Positions 1-6,993 of a stretch of 7,546 nucleotides of DNA are shown here, piece by piece. This stretch comes from Rhodospirillaceae bacterium (lineage in GTDB: Bacteria > Pseudomonadota > Alphaproteobacteria > CADEGL01), in NCBI GenBank assembly GCA_018699755.1, contig JABIRQ010000120.1, forward strand, positions 1-7,546, read 5' to 3'. The translations under genes and the position numbers were made by a program. Positions within the stretch are counted from its first letter, which is position 1. Every line of letters starts with the position of its first letter. Below the pieces are notes generated by a model that was not told the origin of the DNA, did not search any database, and saw only the letters and a list, made by a program, of their open reading frames with translations.

Positions 1-580
1 CCAATGCCTCGTCCTTCTCCATCGCGAACAGCACTGACATCGGCGGCGACGGAATCGATTCGGACAGGCTTGCGATCCAGAGAGTGCCGGTTCCCCAGGC
101 AATGGCGACGAAGGCGCCGGTCGCGATCACCAGGCCGGGCGAATAGGCCAGGCCGGCCAATGCGAGCAGGATGAAATAGAACGCGAAGGGACTGACCCGA
201 AGCATCATCGGATATGGCAGATCGTATGGGTCGAGCGGGCTGGGGATCAGCAATGCCAGGGTGACCACGACCACCTCGGCGGCGGCGAAGGCATAGGGGT
301 GCCAGGGCACGGCCTCGCCGGTCCGGTGCAAGCGCCACTGCAGGAAGGCGAGCCCCGCAAAGACGGCGACGAAGGCAATCGTGTATAGGGCCGAGAGCAG
401 CGGGAACTGGGTCAGGGCCCAGAGGGATACGACCGCCGCCGCGCCCAGCCGCAGGCGCAAGGCCAGGTCGAGACCGCGCTGCTCCTCCCGCGCAAAGGCC
501 CCGCGCAGCCGCTCGTCGGCACGCCCTTGCCGGTCCGCCTTGCCGAACCCGATTTTTTCGAAGAAAGCGCCCAGGGCCAT
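1..580 (-). CDS. Polytopic membrane protein, probable N-terminal part of a class III adenylate/guanylate cyclase (partial, 3' end beyond window)
   Basis: The frame is open from the ATG at 580 to the window edge, giving the first 193 residues; the C-terminus is missing. The first ~45 residues are charged and cytoplasmic in character, rich in Arg and Glu. About five hydrophobic stretches follow, near residues 46-59, 62-80, 97-113, 131-145 and 149-170, with a Pro/Tyr-rich loop (PLDPYDLPYP, 115-124) between the third and fourth. This layout resembles the membrane sensor half of alphaproteobacterial cyclases whose catalytic domain follows, but the catalytic domain is not visible, so that assignment is from recollection of the family. 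A histidine kinase or GGDEF protein with the same kind of membrane domain is possible. The ATG at 580 is preceded by a weak GGGAAG Shine-Dalgarno. No stop interrupts the frame immediately upstream, so the start is likely rather than certain. The gene lies 88 bp downstream of the amidotransferase gene, with a small hairpin between them, and is probably a separate function. Confidence 0.55.
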   Translation of the reverse strand, partial: MALGAFFEKIGFGKADRQGRADERLRGAFAREEQRGLDLALRLRLGAAAVVSLWALTQFPLLSALYTIAFVAVFAGLAFLQWRLHRTGEAVPWHPYAFAAAEVVVVTLALLIPSPLDPYDLPYPMMLRVSPFAFYFILLALAGLAYSPGLVIATGAFVAIAWGTGTLWIASLSESIPSPPMSVLFAMEKDEAL

Positions 581-613
581 GTCCACTTCCCGCCGCGGCC
601 GTTCCCCGGCATG

Positions 614-629
614 AAACCCTAGCGGGTTT
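614..629 (-). terminator. Short perfect hairpin, candidate terminator or attenuator
   Basis: AAACCC and GGGTTT form a perfect 6-bp inverted repeat around a 4-nt loop, flanked by A on one side. It sits 40 bp after the amidotransferase stop and about 35 bp before the cyclase-like ATG. On the minus strand the stem begins with an A run and ends in TTTC, like a weak, potentially bidirectional intrinsic terminator. The stem has only three G-C pairs, so termination would be inefficient. It could instead be an operator half-site pair. Confidence 0.35.
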
Positions 630-668
630 TCGGCATCCGCGCCGCCGGTCTCCCCGTCATAAGGACGG

Positions 669-1403
669 TTATTCCGCCGCCGCGGCCTCGTCGGCGCCGG
701 CGGACACCTTCTCGCCGGCCCCGATCCACTCGGCCAGAAAACGCCGTGTCCACGCCTCGATCGCGGGTTCGTGGCGCGTGTTGAAGGCCATCTGCTGCTC
801 CAGGCTCTGCACCTCGGGCCGTTCCAGCCGGTCGCCCGAATTGCCGGCCCATCGCAGCATGATCTCGCGCGTGACCTCGGGATGGAACTGGATGCCGTAG
901 CTCTTCTCGCCGTAGCGGAACGCCTGGTTGGGATAGCGGTCGCCCTCGGCCAGCAGCACCGCACCCTTCGGCAGATCGAAGGTTTCCTTGTGCCACTGGT
1001 AGAAATACATCGGCTCGGCCATGCAGTCGCGCCACGCCCTGGTCGGCGTCACCGGGACATAGCCGATCTCGTGCATGTCCTCCGGATGCCAGGCAACCGT
1101 CGAGCCCAACACCTTGGCCAGCATCTGCGCGCCCAGGCAGATGCCGACGAAGGGCGTCTCGGCGGCCAGCGCGGTCTCGAGCCAGTCCAACTCGGCCCGC
1201 AAGGCCGGATCGGTATCGTCGTCGTTGGCGCTCATCGGACCGCCGAACATGACCGCCCCGGCCAGGGTCTCGGGCGGCGGCAGCGGCCCCGCGCGGCGCG
1301 GGCAGGTCGTCTCGACCTCGTAGCCCAATTCGCGCAGCACGCGCCCGACCCGCCCCGTGTCGGAGGTTGCCTGATGGACAATGCAGAGAATTTTGTCGGT
1401 CAT
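669..1403 (-). CDS. Class I (triad) glutamine amidotransferase-like protein
   Basis: This is a stand-alone class I GATase-fold protein of 244 residues, of the GMP-synthase-like 'type 1 glutamine amidotransferase' group. The nucleophile elbow GICLGAQ carries Cys89, and QFHPEV carries the other two triad residues, His174 and Glu176. FGGPMSAND (53-61) is the oxyanion-strand loop, and YQWHKETFDLP (135-145) is a family-typical segment. No synthetase domain is attached, so it either partners with another protein or hydrolyses a gamma-glutamyl compound. It lacks close resemblance to PuuD, so gamma-glutamyl-GABA hydrolysis is only a possibility. The C-terminal ~15 residues are an Ala/Glu-rich tail. 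I chose the ATG at 1403 because the family fold begins immediately after it (KILCIVHQ). An in-frame ATG at 1460 would add 19 unlikely residues. No clear Shine-Dalgarno precedes 1403. It lies 83 bp after the CoxL-like gene and may be co-transcribed with it. Confidence 0.88.
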   Translation of the reverse strand: MTDKILCIVHQATSDTGRVGRVLRELGYEVETTCPRRAGPLPPPETLAGAVMFGGPMSANDDDTDPALRAELDWLETALAAETPFVGICLGAQMLAKVLGSTVAWHPEDMHEIGYVPVTPTRAWRDCMAEPMYFYQWHKETFDLPKGAVLLAEGDRYPNQAFRYGEKSYGIQFHPEVTREIMLRWAGNSGDRLERPEVQSLEQQMAFNTRHEPAIEAWTRRFLAEWIGAGEKVSAGADEAAAAE

Positions 1404-1486
1404 ATGCGGCGCAAGACTAGTCGAGCCGGCGCGGCCGGGCAATTGCGGCCGTGGCACCATGCCTCAACGCCGCTTTTCCGAGGTTG

Positions 1487-3811
1487 CTAGGCGCCGCCCA
1501 TCGCCCGCCAGACCTTCTCGGAGGTCAGCGGCATATCGATGTGACTCACCCCGTGCCCGCGCAGGGCGTCGGCCACCGCCCCGACCACGGCGGGCATGGA
1601 GCCGGTGGTGCCCGCCTCGCCCACGCCCTTCACCCCCAAGGGGTTGGTCGTGCAGGGCACCTCGTGGAAGGCAATCCGGAAATTCGGCAAGTCGTCGGCC
1701 CGGGGCAGGCAATAATCCATCAGGGACGCGGCGACGAATTGTCCGCTTTCGGCCTCGTAGCGGGCGTCTTCCAGCAGGGCTTGGCCGATGCCCTGAACCA
1801 CGCCGCCATGGACCTGGCCCTCGACCAGCATGGGATTCATGATCCGGCCCATGTCGTCGATCACCGAATAGGCGACGATCCGAACCCGGCCGGTGTCTTC
1901 ATCGACCTCGACCTCGCAGACATGGCAGCCGTTGGGAAAGGTCGGTCCCTGGCGCTGCCAAAGATGGCGCGCGGACAGCCCGAAGCCCAGTTCGGCCGTG
2001 TGCGGCCCCGGCTTGAAGGCCGTGCGCGCGACTTCGGCCAAGGTTACCGCCTTATCCGTGCCGGCGACCCGGTAGGCGCCCTCGGCGAATTCGATATCCG
2101 CCTCGGCCGCCTCAAGCAGCTGGCCGGCGAAGCGCTTGCCCTCCTCCGCCACCTTGTCCATAGCCGTGATCGCGGCCGCGCCGCCGGTGCTGAGGGCGCA
2201 GGAGCCGCCCGTGCCCTGGCCGTAGGTGACGAGTTCCGAATCGCCCTGGACCACGCGCACGCTTTCGAAAGGAACGCCGAGGCGGTCGGCGGCGAGCTGG
2301 GCGTACATCGTGTCGTGGCCCTGGCCGTTGTTCTGGCTGCCGACGATCAGGGTCAGGCCGCCGCCTTCCTCGAACCGCGCCTCGACCAGTTCGTCGGGCG
2401 ACCCGCCGTTGAGTTTCATATAGGTGGCGATGCCCAACCCGCGCAGGGCGCCGCGCTTCGCCGCCTCCGCCCGCCGGGCCTCGAACCCGTCGGCATCGGC
2501 CAGAGCCAAGGCCTTGTCCAGCGCGCCCGGCAGATCGCCCGAATCGATTTCGTAGCCGGTGCTGGTGGTGAAGGGCATGGCCTCGGCGGGGATCAGATTG
2601 CGCCGCCGGATCTCCGTCCGGTCCAGCCCCATGACATCGGCGGCGGCGTCGGCCAGACGTTCGGCGACATACTGGGCCTCCGGCCGCCCCGCGCCGCGAT
2701 AGGCGTCGGTCGGCACGGTGTTGGTGAAGACCGCGCGCACCCGCAGGTCGTGGACCGGTGTGCGATAGACCCCCGTGATGGTCGCGGCGTAGCCCGTCGT
2801 CGGCACCTCCAGCCCGTGGCACGAGCCGTAGGCCCCGACGGCCGCCACCGTATCGACCCGGACGGCGAGAAAACGGCCGTCCTCGTCCAGGGCCAGTTCG
2901 GCCGTGGTCGCATGGTCGCGGGCATGGACATCGGCCACGTTGGACTCCGTGCGCTCGGCCACATAGCGCACCGGTCGCCCGGTCCTGCGCGCGGCCCAGA
3001 GGACGAGGGCGTGCTCGACCGTCGGGAAGACCCGCACGCCGAAGCCGCCGCCGACATCCGGCGTGATCACATGGACCGCCCAGGCGGGCACCCGAAAGAC
3101 CCGCTCGGCCAGGACTCGGCGCACGTAATGCACGCCCTGGGACGGGCAATGCAGTTCGTAGCGTTCACGCGCGGAGTCGTAGTCGCCGATCGCCGCCATG
3201 GGCTCCATCGGCATGCCCATCACGCGGTTCTGGATCAGTTCCACCCGCGCGACATGGGCGGCACGCGCAAACCCCGCCTCGACCGCCGCGGGATCGCCAT
3301 GGCGGTATTCCAGCGCCACATTGTCCGGCGCGTCGGGCCATAGGGTGGGCGCGCCCTCCGCCACCGCGCCCGCCGTGTCGGCGATCGCCGGCAGGTCGTC
3401 GTACTCCACCTCGATCAGTTCCGCCGCGTCGCGGGCCTGCTCCAGGGTCTCGGCCACGACCAGGGCGATTCCCTCGCCCGAAAAACGCACCCGGTCCCGG
3501 GCCAGGAGGGGCCGCACGGGCATCACGACATGGCGCACGGCATGCTCGTCGGGTTTCACATCGGATGGAATGCCGCCCAACCCCGCCGCCGCCACGTCCT
3601 CGCCCGTCGCGACGAACAGGATTCCGGGCGCGGCCTTCGCGGCGGACGTGTCGATGCTCTTGATCTCCGCATGGCCGAAAGGCGCGCGCAGGACATGCGC
3701 TTCGGCCATCCCCGGCAGGACGACATCGCCGGTATAATGCCCCCGCCCGGTCAGGAACCGGGGATCCTCGCTGCGCGTGACGGATTGGCCGAAGCCGTAT
3801 TTTCTGGGCAT
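1487..3811 (-). CDS. Xanthine dehydrogenase/CO dehydrogenase-family molybdopterin-binding large subunit (CoxL-like, form II type)
   Basis: The 774-residue protein is full length for the large subunit of molybdenum hydroxylases. The N-terminus (GFGQSVTRSEDPRFLTGRG) and residues ~20-135 form the a/b-hammerhead domain. GGGFG (254-258) is a molybdopterin-binding loop. AYRGAGR (370-376) is the active-site loop; true form I CO dehydrogenases carry AYRCSFR with a Cys, so CO oxidation is unlikely. QNNGQGHD (493-500) belongs to the second cofactor-binding domain, and GVGEAG (729-734) holds the catalytic Glu732. Such enzymes hydroxylate a carbon of an aldehyde or N-heterocycle, using water as the oxygen source, in the cytoplasm. 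They normally need an FAD subunit (CoxM) and a 2Fe-2S subunit (CoxS). Neither is encoded next to this gene within the window, and neither domain is fused to it. The start at ATG 3811 fits the family N-terminus; no strong Shine-Dalgarno precedes it. The substrate cannot be inferred. Confidence 0.95.
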   Translation of the reverse strand: MPRKYGFGQSVTRSEDPRFLTGRGHYTGDVVLPGMAEAHVLRAPFGHAEIKSIDTSAAKAAPGILFVATGEDVAAAGLGGIPSDVKPDEHAVRHVVMPVRPLLARDRVRFSGEGIALVVAETLEQARDAAELIEVEYDDLPAIADTAGAVAEGAPTLWPDAPDNVALEYRHGDPAAVEAGFARAAHVARVELIQNRVMGMPMEPMAAIGDYDSARERYELHCPSQGVHYVRRVLAERVFRVPAWAVHVITPDVGGGFGVRVFPTVEHALVLWAARRTGRPVRYVAERTESNVADVHARDHATTAELALDEDGRFLAVRVDTVAAVGAYGSCHGLEVPTTGYAATITGVYRTPVHDLRVRAVFTNTVPTDAYRGAGRPEAQYVAERLADAAADVMGLDRTEIRRRNLIPAEAMPFTTSTGYEIDSGDLPGALDKALALADADGFEARRAEAAKRGALRGLGIATYMKLNGGSPDELVEARFEEGGGLTLIVGSQNNGQGHDTMYAQLAADRLGVPFESVRVVQGDSELVTYGQGTGGSCALSTGGAAAITAMDKVAEEGKRFAGQLLEAAEADIEFAEGAYRVAGTDKAVTLAEVARTAFKPGPHTAELGFGLSARHLWQRQGPTFPNGCHVCEVEVDEDTGRVRIVAYSVIDDMGRIMNPMLVEGQVHGGVVQGIGQALLEDARYEAESGQFVAASLMDYCLPRADDLPNFRIAFHEVPCTTNPLGVKGVGEAGTTGSMPAVVGAVADALRGHGVSHIDMPLTSEKVWRAMGGA

Positions 3812-3908
3812 GGCGGGGCGCTGTCGTTGGGGAATGGAACGGGCCGAACCCTAACCCAAGGCAGTTGCAGGCGAAACCGGGCACGCACCCACGCCCACCT
3901 CACCCCAG

Positions 3909-3936
3909 CCCTCTCCTCCCCACAGGGAGGAGAGGG
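3909..3936. repeat. Stem-loop 1 of the intergenic element: perfect 12-bp palindrome
   Basis: CCCTCTCCTCCC (3909-3920) pairs perfectly with GGGAGGAGAGGG (3925-3936) around the 4-nt loop CACA. The stem is very GC-rich and would be stable in RNA on either strand. No T run follows on either side, so a classical intrinsic terminator is not supported. Confidence 0.85.
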
Positions 3937-3958
3937 AGTTATGCACCGCCTACCCTTT

Positions 3959-3985
3959 CCCTCTCCGCCCTTTGGGGGGAGAGGG
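3959..3985. repeat. Stem-loop 2 of the intergenic element: 12-bp stem with one mismatch
   Basis: CCCTCTCCGCCC (3959-3970) pairs with GGGGGGAGAGGG (3974-3985) around a TTT loop. The single mismatch is G3967 opposite G3977. The first eight bases of the left arm (CCCTCTCC) are the same as in stem-loop 1, so the two hairpins look like diverged copies of one unit. Confidence 0.8.
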
Positions 3986-3990
3986 AGGCG

Positions 3991-4009
3991 CCCGTCGCGC
4001 AGCGATGGG
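3991..4009. repeat. Stem-loop 3 of the intergenic element: 8-bp stem with one G-T pair
   Basis: CCCGTCGC (3991-3998) pairs with GCGATGGG (4002-4009) around a GCA loop. Its sequence is unrelated to the CCCTCTCC-type stems, which makes the element look composite. Confidence 0.65.
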
Positions 4010-4049
4010 AGGGGGAGGTGGGGGTGGCACGATGGCGGAACAGGGAACG

Positions 4050-4811
4050 CTACGCCGCCACCACCGCCACGTTGTCGTAGAGCAGCTTCAAGCCCGCCAG
4101 GAACACGAAGACGTAGCAGATCCGATAGAACGGCCCCGGCGGGATGATCTTGTGCAGGCGCATGCCGAGCCAGATGCTGACCGGCGCGATGGGGGACAGG
4201 ACCAGGGCCGTGGTCAGCACGCTGGTATCGAACAGGCCGAGCCAGATATAGGGTCCCAGCTTCACGTAATTGACGATCAGGAAGAAGATCACCGTGGTGC
4301 CGACGAAGACGGTTTTGTCCATGCGCTGGGGCAGCAGATAGAACTGGATCGGCGGGCCGCCGGCATGGCTGATGAAGCTGGTGAAGCCGCTGGTCATGGA
4401 CCAGAGCGTGCCGCGCAGGCGGTCCGGGCCCTTGGCCGGCGCGTCGCCCCGCGCGGGCCTCAGCCAACGCAGCAGGCTGAAGCTTACGGCGATCAGGCCG
4501 ATGATCAGGCCGATCCAGCGTTCATCGAGCAGGCCGAAGGCCAGCACCCCGATGCCGATGCCCAAGACCGCGCCCGGCACCATGATCTTCATGTTCGCCC
4601 GGTCCCAGGTGCCGCGGTAACCCCAGACCCCGAACAGATCCATGGCGCACAGGATGGGCAATACGATCGCCGCGGCGGTGACCGGCGAGACGGTCAAGGT
4701 GATGGCCGGCACCGCCAGGATGCCGATCCCCGAGCCGAACCCGCCCTTGGAAATACCCGTGACGAGCAGCGCCGGAATCGCGACGGCGTAGAAGACCGGG
4801 TCGGTGATCAT
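4050..4811 (-). CDS. TSUP family (TauE/SafE) membrane permease
   Basis: The 253-residue protein is strongly hydrophobic, with roughly eight membrane segments (near residues 5-20, 27-57, 74-94, 97-116, 134-160, 168-184, 196-215 and 228-245). The two TSUP signature glycine motifs are present in the two halves: SKGGFGSG (21-28) and SHAGGPP (148-154). A charged cytoplasmic loop (residues 117-133) separates the halves, consistent with the internally duplicated TSUP fold. Family members export or import sulfite, sulfoacetate, other sulfur compounds or organic anions across the inner membrane; the substrate here is unknown. The start is the ATG at 4811, 21 bp after the methyltransferase stop, so the gene is very probably the last of an operon with the methyltransferase and the two oxidoreductases. 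No strong Shine-Dalgarno is evident before it, and translational coupling is plausible. The length is typical for the family. Confidence 0.93.
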   Translation of the reverse strand: MITDPVFYAVAIPALLVTGISKGGFGSGIGILAVPAITLTVSPVTAAAIVLPILCAMDLFGVWGYRGTWDRANMKIMVPGAVLGIGIGVLAFGLLDERWIGLIIGLIAVSFSLLRWLRPARGDAPAKGPDRLRGTLWSMTSGFTSFISHAGGPPIQFYLLPQRMDKTVFVGTTVIFFLIVNYVKLGPYIWLGLFDTSVLTTALVLSPIAPVSIWLGMRLHKIIPPGPFYRICYVFVFLAGLKLLYDNVAVVAA

Positions 4812-4832
4812 GCGTCGCGTTCGATTGGACGG

Positions 4833-5639
4833 TCAGGCGGGAACGACAGCTTCGATGCGGATCGCCTGCATTCGGGCTTCGACCGGTGAATCGCCGTATG
4901 CCGCCACGACGGCCTCGGTCATGCGGTCGATCAGGGGCAGCGGGTCGTCGACCCCGCGTTCGGCGAGCTGGACGCGCATGGGCGAGCCGCAGAGAAGCCC
5001 TTCGACCGCATCGCGCGCCCGCGCGGCCCGGCTCATGCGCGGCAGGACCGACATGTGGACGTCGCCGAAGCCCGCTCCGGCCAGCATATGGCGGACCTCG
5101 TCAAGGGCCCGAACACCGAAGGGTACGTTCAGGAAGCCGGGCGGATCGTCGGGAAACTCTTCGATCAGCCGGTCGTGAACCAGCCCGGCCAGCTCGTTCT
5201 GCGCGAGCGAGTCCCACAGACTGAACAGGAACCGGCCTCCGGGTTTGAGCACACGCCGCGCCTCGGCCATGCCCGCGGCCTCGTCCGGGAAAAACATGAC
5301 GCCGAACTGGCACAGCACGGCGTCGAACGCACCGTCCTCGAACGGCAGCGCGGTCGCGTCGGCGGAGCGGTACTCCAGTCCGTCCGTCTCGGGCAGACGT
5401 TCGGCGGCGTAGGTCAACATGCCTTCGCTGATGTCCGTTGCGACGATTCTGGCACGCCCGGCGAAGCGCCGACGCAGGTGCCTGGTGACGATACCGGTGC
5501 CGCACGCGGTCTCTAGGATCGCGCCACCCTCCGGCGCGACGGCGCACGCAGCGAGATCCACCGCATACTCCTCGAAAATCAGCGGACCGAGCAGGCGGTG
5601 ATAGACGTCGGTGATGTCTTCGGAGAATTGCGCGCTCAC
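4833..5639 (-). CDS. Class I SAM-dependent methyltransferase (Methyltransf_11 type)
   Basis: The 268-residue protein has a Rossmann-like SAM-binding domain over residues ~35-145. Motif I is ILETACGTG (41-49). Asp69 in VATDIS lies at the end of strand 2, where it would contact the SAM ribose, and SADATALPF (92-100) contains the Asp94 adenine-contact position. QFGVMFFPD (111-119) is motif IV, and RRVLKPGGRF (128-137) the post-motif typical of UbiE-like enzymes. The C-terminal ~120 residues probably form the substrate-binding part. The acceptor could be a small molecule and cannot be read from the sequence. I chose the GTG start at 5639 because GGAG (5647-5650) lies 7 nt upstream and because the frame further upstream overlaps the oxidoreductase gene and encodes low-complexity shadow sequence. 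The gene starts 32 bp after that gene's stop, so co-transcription is likely. Confidence 0.92.
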   Translation of the reverse strand: MSAQFSEDITDVYHRLLGPLIFEEYAVDLAACAVAPEGGAILETACGTGIVTRHLRRRFAGRARIVATDISEGMLTYAAERLPETDGLEYRSADATALPFEDGAFDAVLCQFGVMFFPDEAAGMAEARRVLKPGGRFLFSLWDSLAQNELAGLVHDRLIEEFPDDPPGFLNVPFGVRALDEVRHMLAGAGFGDVHMSVLPRMSRAARARDAVEGLLCGSPMRVQLAERGVDDPLPLIDRMTEAVVAAYGDSPVEARMQAIRIEAVVPA

Positions 5640-5646
5640 GATCTCA

Positions 5647-5650
5647 CTCC
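5647..5650 (-). promoter_or_regulatory. Shine-Dalgarno deciding the GTG start of the methyltransferase
   Basis: GGAG on the minus strand is placed 7 nt before the GTG at 5639, within a longer GGAGTGAG purine-rich stretch. The in-frame ATG far upstream (6131) would lie deep inside the oxidoreductase gene and is not credible. Confidence 0.7.
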
Positions 5651-5671
5651 AGCCGGGGGGCTCACTTGGGT

Positions 5672-6982
5672 TTACGCTGCCGGCCTGTGGGCCGTGCGGT
5701 CCTTGTGGCGATACCACCAAACGGCCGGCCCGAGGAACCAGGGATAGCCGGTGTAGAACGGCCGGGTGTCGAAGGGGATGTCGTCGAAGGCCGTGGCCGT
5801 GTCGTCGGCCCCCAGGATGCGCGCGGCGACCCGGTCGCCGAGCCAGGTGTTGGCGGCAACGCCGGTGCCGGAGCAGCCCAGGGCATAGTGCATGCCGTCC
5901 CAAGTCCCGATGCTCGGAAGATGGCGGAAGGTGAAGGCCAAGAACCCGGTCCAGGCGTGGCTGATCCCCACCCCTTCCAACTCCGGGAACACCTCGGTCA
6001 TGGTCCGGCGCAGGATCGGCACGGTCTTCCTCACGTCCGTCTCGATCAACGAGGCCCGGCCGCCCATGACCAGACGCGGCTCGGCCGGGGCCGTGCGGAT
6101 GCCGAAGAGCAGCTTGCGCGTATCGCTGCACACCCGGCGGTTCGGGTTGATCCGACGCACCGTCTCCGGGTCCAGCGGCTCGGTCGCGATGGTGTAGGCG
6201 CCCATGGGCAGCAGGCGTCGGCGCAGGGCCGGGGTCGCCCGGCCGGTATAGCCGTTGGTCGCGATCACGACCTCGTCCGCCGCGACGCGGCCGCGTGGGG
6301 TCTCGATCTCGAAGCCCTTGCTCTCGCGCCGAATCGCCGTAACTGGCGTATGGGGCGCGATCGTCGCCCCTGCCGCCATCGCCCGGTCGAGCAGGCCCTG
6401 GTGAAACAGGCCGCCGTGGATCGCCGCATCGGCGTGGCGCACCTGGGCGCCGTAGTAGAAGTCGCTGCCGATCTCCCGGCGCTGCTCGGCGCGGGAAACC
6501 ATGTCGGCCGAGAAATCGATCTCCCGCCGCAGCACCTCGAGCTCGCGCGCAAGGTCATCGTAGTCCTCGGGCGTATAGGCCAGCACCAGCCGGCCGTTCT
6601 CTTCGAGCTGGCACTCGATGCCCTCGGAACGGATCAATTCCTTGACGAAGGCGACCCCGCGCTGGCCTTCGCGATAGATCGCCAAGGTCTTGGCGCGGCC
6701 GTAGCCATCGTCGAGCTGCTTGAAGCTGCGCTTGAAGATCGCCCCGATCTGTCCCTGGTTGCGGCTGCTCGCGCCCCAGCCCGCCGCCTCGGCGTCGAAC
6801 ACCCACACGTCCCGGCCGCCGCGCGCCAGGCGCAGGGCGCAGGCAAGCCCGGCATAGCCTGAGCCGACGACCGCCACCTCGGCCCGCGCGGGCAGCGTGG
6901 GCACCGGCAGGTCGGGCCGGGGCGCCGCCTCCCACCAGTAGGACTCGTACTTGATTCGCTCGTCGGATCCGGTCGTGCTCAC
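5672..6982 (-). CDS. FAD-dependent oxidoreductase, DAO family (gamma-glutamylputrescine oxidase/PuuB-like), second tandem copy
   Basis: The complete protein of 436 residues belongs to the D-amino-acid-oxidase-like flavoenzyme family. An N-terminal YESYWWE segment (12-18), common in PuuB-like amine oxidases, precedes the FAD-binding motif VVGSGYAGL (38-46). Acidic Asp63 ends the second strand, and GWGASSRNQGQIG (68-80) is the flavin-contacting segment. EVVIATNGYTG (237-247) and GCSGTGVA (369-376) are later FAD-binding elements. A polar/aromatic C-terminal tail rich in Trp and Tyr (FYTGYPWFLG, 409-418) ends in YRHKDRTA. The reaction expected is oxidative deamination of an amine or amino acid to aldehyde or keto acid, NH3 and H2O2; the substrate is unknown. 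I chose GTG 6982 because GGAGG lies 5 nt upstream; ATG 6997/6994 would overlap that site. It follows the first paralogue's stop by 11 bp and precedes the methyltransferase by 32 bp. Confidence 0.93.
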   Translation of the reverse strand: MSTTGSDERIKYESYWWEAAPRPDLPVPTLPARAEVAVVGSGYAGLACALRLARGGRDVWVFDAEAAGWGASSRNQGQIGAIFKRSFKQLDDGYGRAKTLAIYREGQRGVAFVKELIRSEGIECQLEENGRLVLAYTPEDYDDLARELEVLRREIDFSADMVSRAEQRREIGSDFYYGAQVRHADAAIHGGLFHQGLLDRAMAAGATIAPHTPVTAIRRESKGFEIETPRGRVAADEVVIATNGYTGRATPALRRRLLPMGAYTIATEPLDPETVRRINPNRRVCSDTRKLLFGIRTAPAEPRLVMGGRASLIETDVRKTVPILRRTMTEVFPELEGVGISHAWTGFLAFTFRHLPSIGTWDGMHYALGCSGTGVAANTWLGDRVAARILGADDTATAFDDIPFDTRPFYTGYPWFLGPAVWWYRHKDRTAHRPAA

Positions 6983-6987
6983 CGCAG

Positions 6988-6992
6988 CCTCC
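6988..6992 (-). promoter_or_regulatory. Strong Shine-Dalgarno deciding the GTG start of the second oxidoreductase
   Basis: A complete GGAGG on the minus strand lies 5 nt before the GTG at 6982. Two in-frame ATG codons (6997, 6994) overlap the stop of the preceding gene and sit on or next to this site, so the GTG is the better start. Confidence 0.7.
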
Positions 6993-6993
6993 A

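Larger units (their letters stand above)
3891..4025. repeat. Palindromic intergenic repeat element (REP/MITE-like) with three stem-loops
   Basis: This fills most of the only gap over 200 bp in the window, between the TSUP stop (4050) and the CoxL-like start (3811). The outer arms 3891-3900 and 4016-4025 are inverted copies matching at 9 of 10 positions. Inside lie three separate hairpins (3909-3936, 3959-3985, 3991-4009). The composition (CCCTCTCC / GGAGAGGG palindromes and a CTCACCCCAGCC stretch) resembles dispersed intergenic repeats that I recall from GC-rich proteobacterial genomes. It encodes nothing credible. It may act as a transcript-stabilising or terminating structure after the permease gene, or may be a non-autonomous mobile element. 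Only one copy is in the window, so dispersal is inference. Confidence 0.7.

Noticed and set aside
771..1490. Plus-strand open frame of 239 codons antisense to the amidotransferase
   Set aside because: No motif, and it overlaps entirely a gene with an intact catalytic triad.
1451..3343. Very long open frame on the plus strand (630 codons) antisense to the molybdenum hydroxylase gene
   Set aside because: Its translation is His/Gly/Arg/Asp-rich low-complexity sequence with no domain, as expected opposite a GC-rich gene; the minus-strand frame carries clear family motifs.
1487..3811. Form I aerobic CO dehydrogenase (CoxL proper)
   Set aside because: The active-site loop is AYRGAGR rather than AYRCSFR, so the Cys that coordinates copper in true CO dehydrogenase is absent.
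3897..3987. CRISPR-like or tandem direct repeat
   Set aside because: The repeated CCCTCTCC blocks are parts of inverted hairpins; there are no regularly spaced direct repeats with spacers.
3972..4889. Plus-strand open frame of 305 codons antisense to the permease
   Set aside because: It is rich in Asp, Gln and Arg, the complement of a hydrophobic gene, and starts inside the repeat element.
5640..6131. N-terminal extension of the methyltransferase to an ATG at 6131
   Set aside because: The extension is Arg/His/Pro-rich shadow sequence within the oxidoreductase gene; the GTG at 5639 has a well-placed GGAG.
5666..6862. Plus-strand open frame of 398 codons antisense to the second oxidoreductase
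   Set aside because: It mirrors the oxidoreductase codons, has no recognisable motif and no Shine-Dalgarno-supported start.
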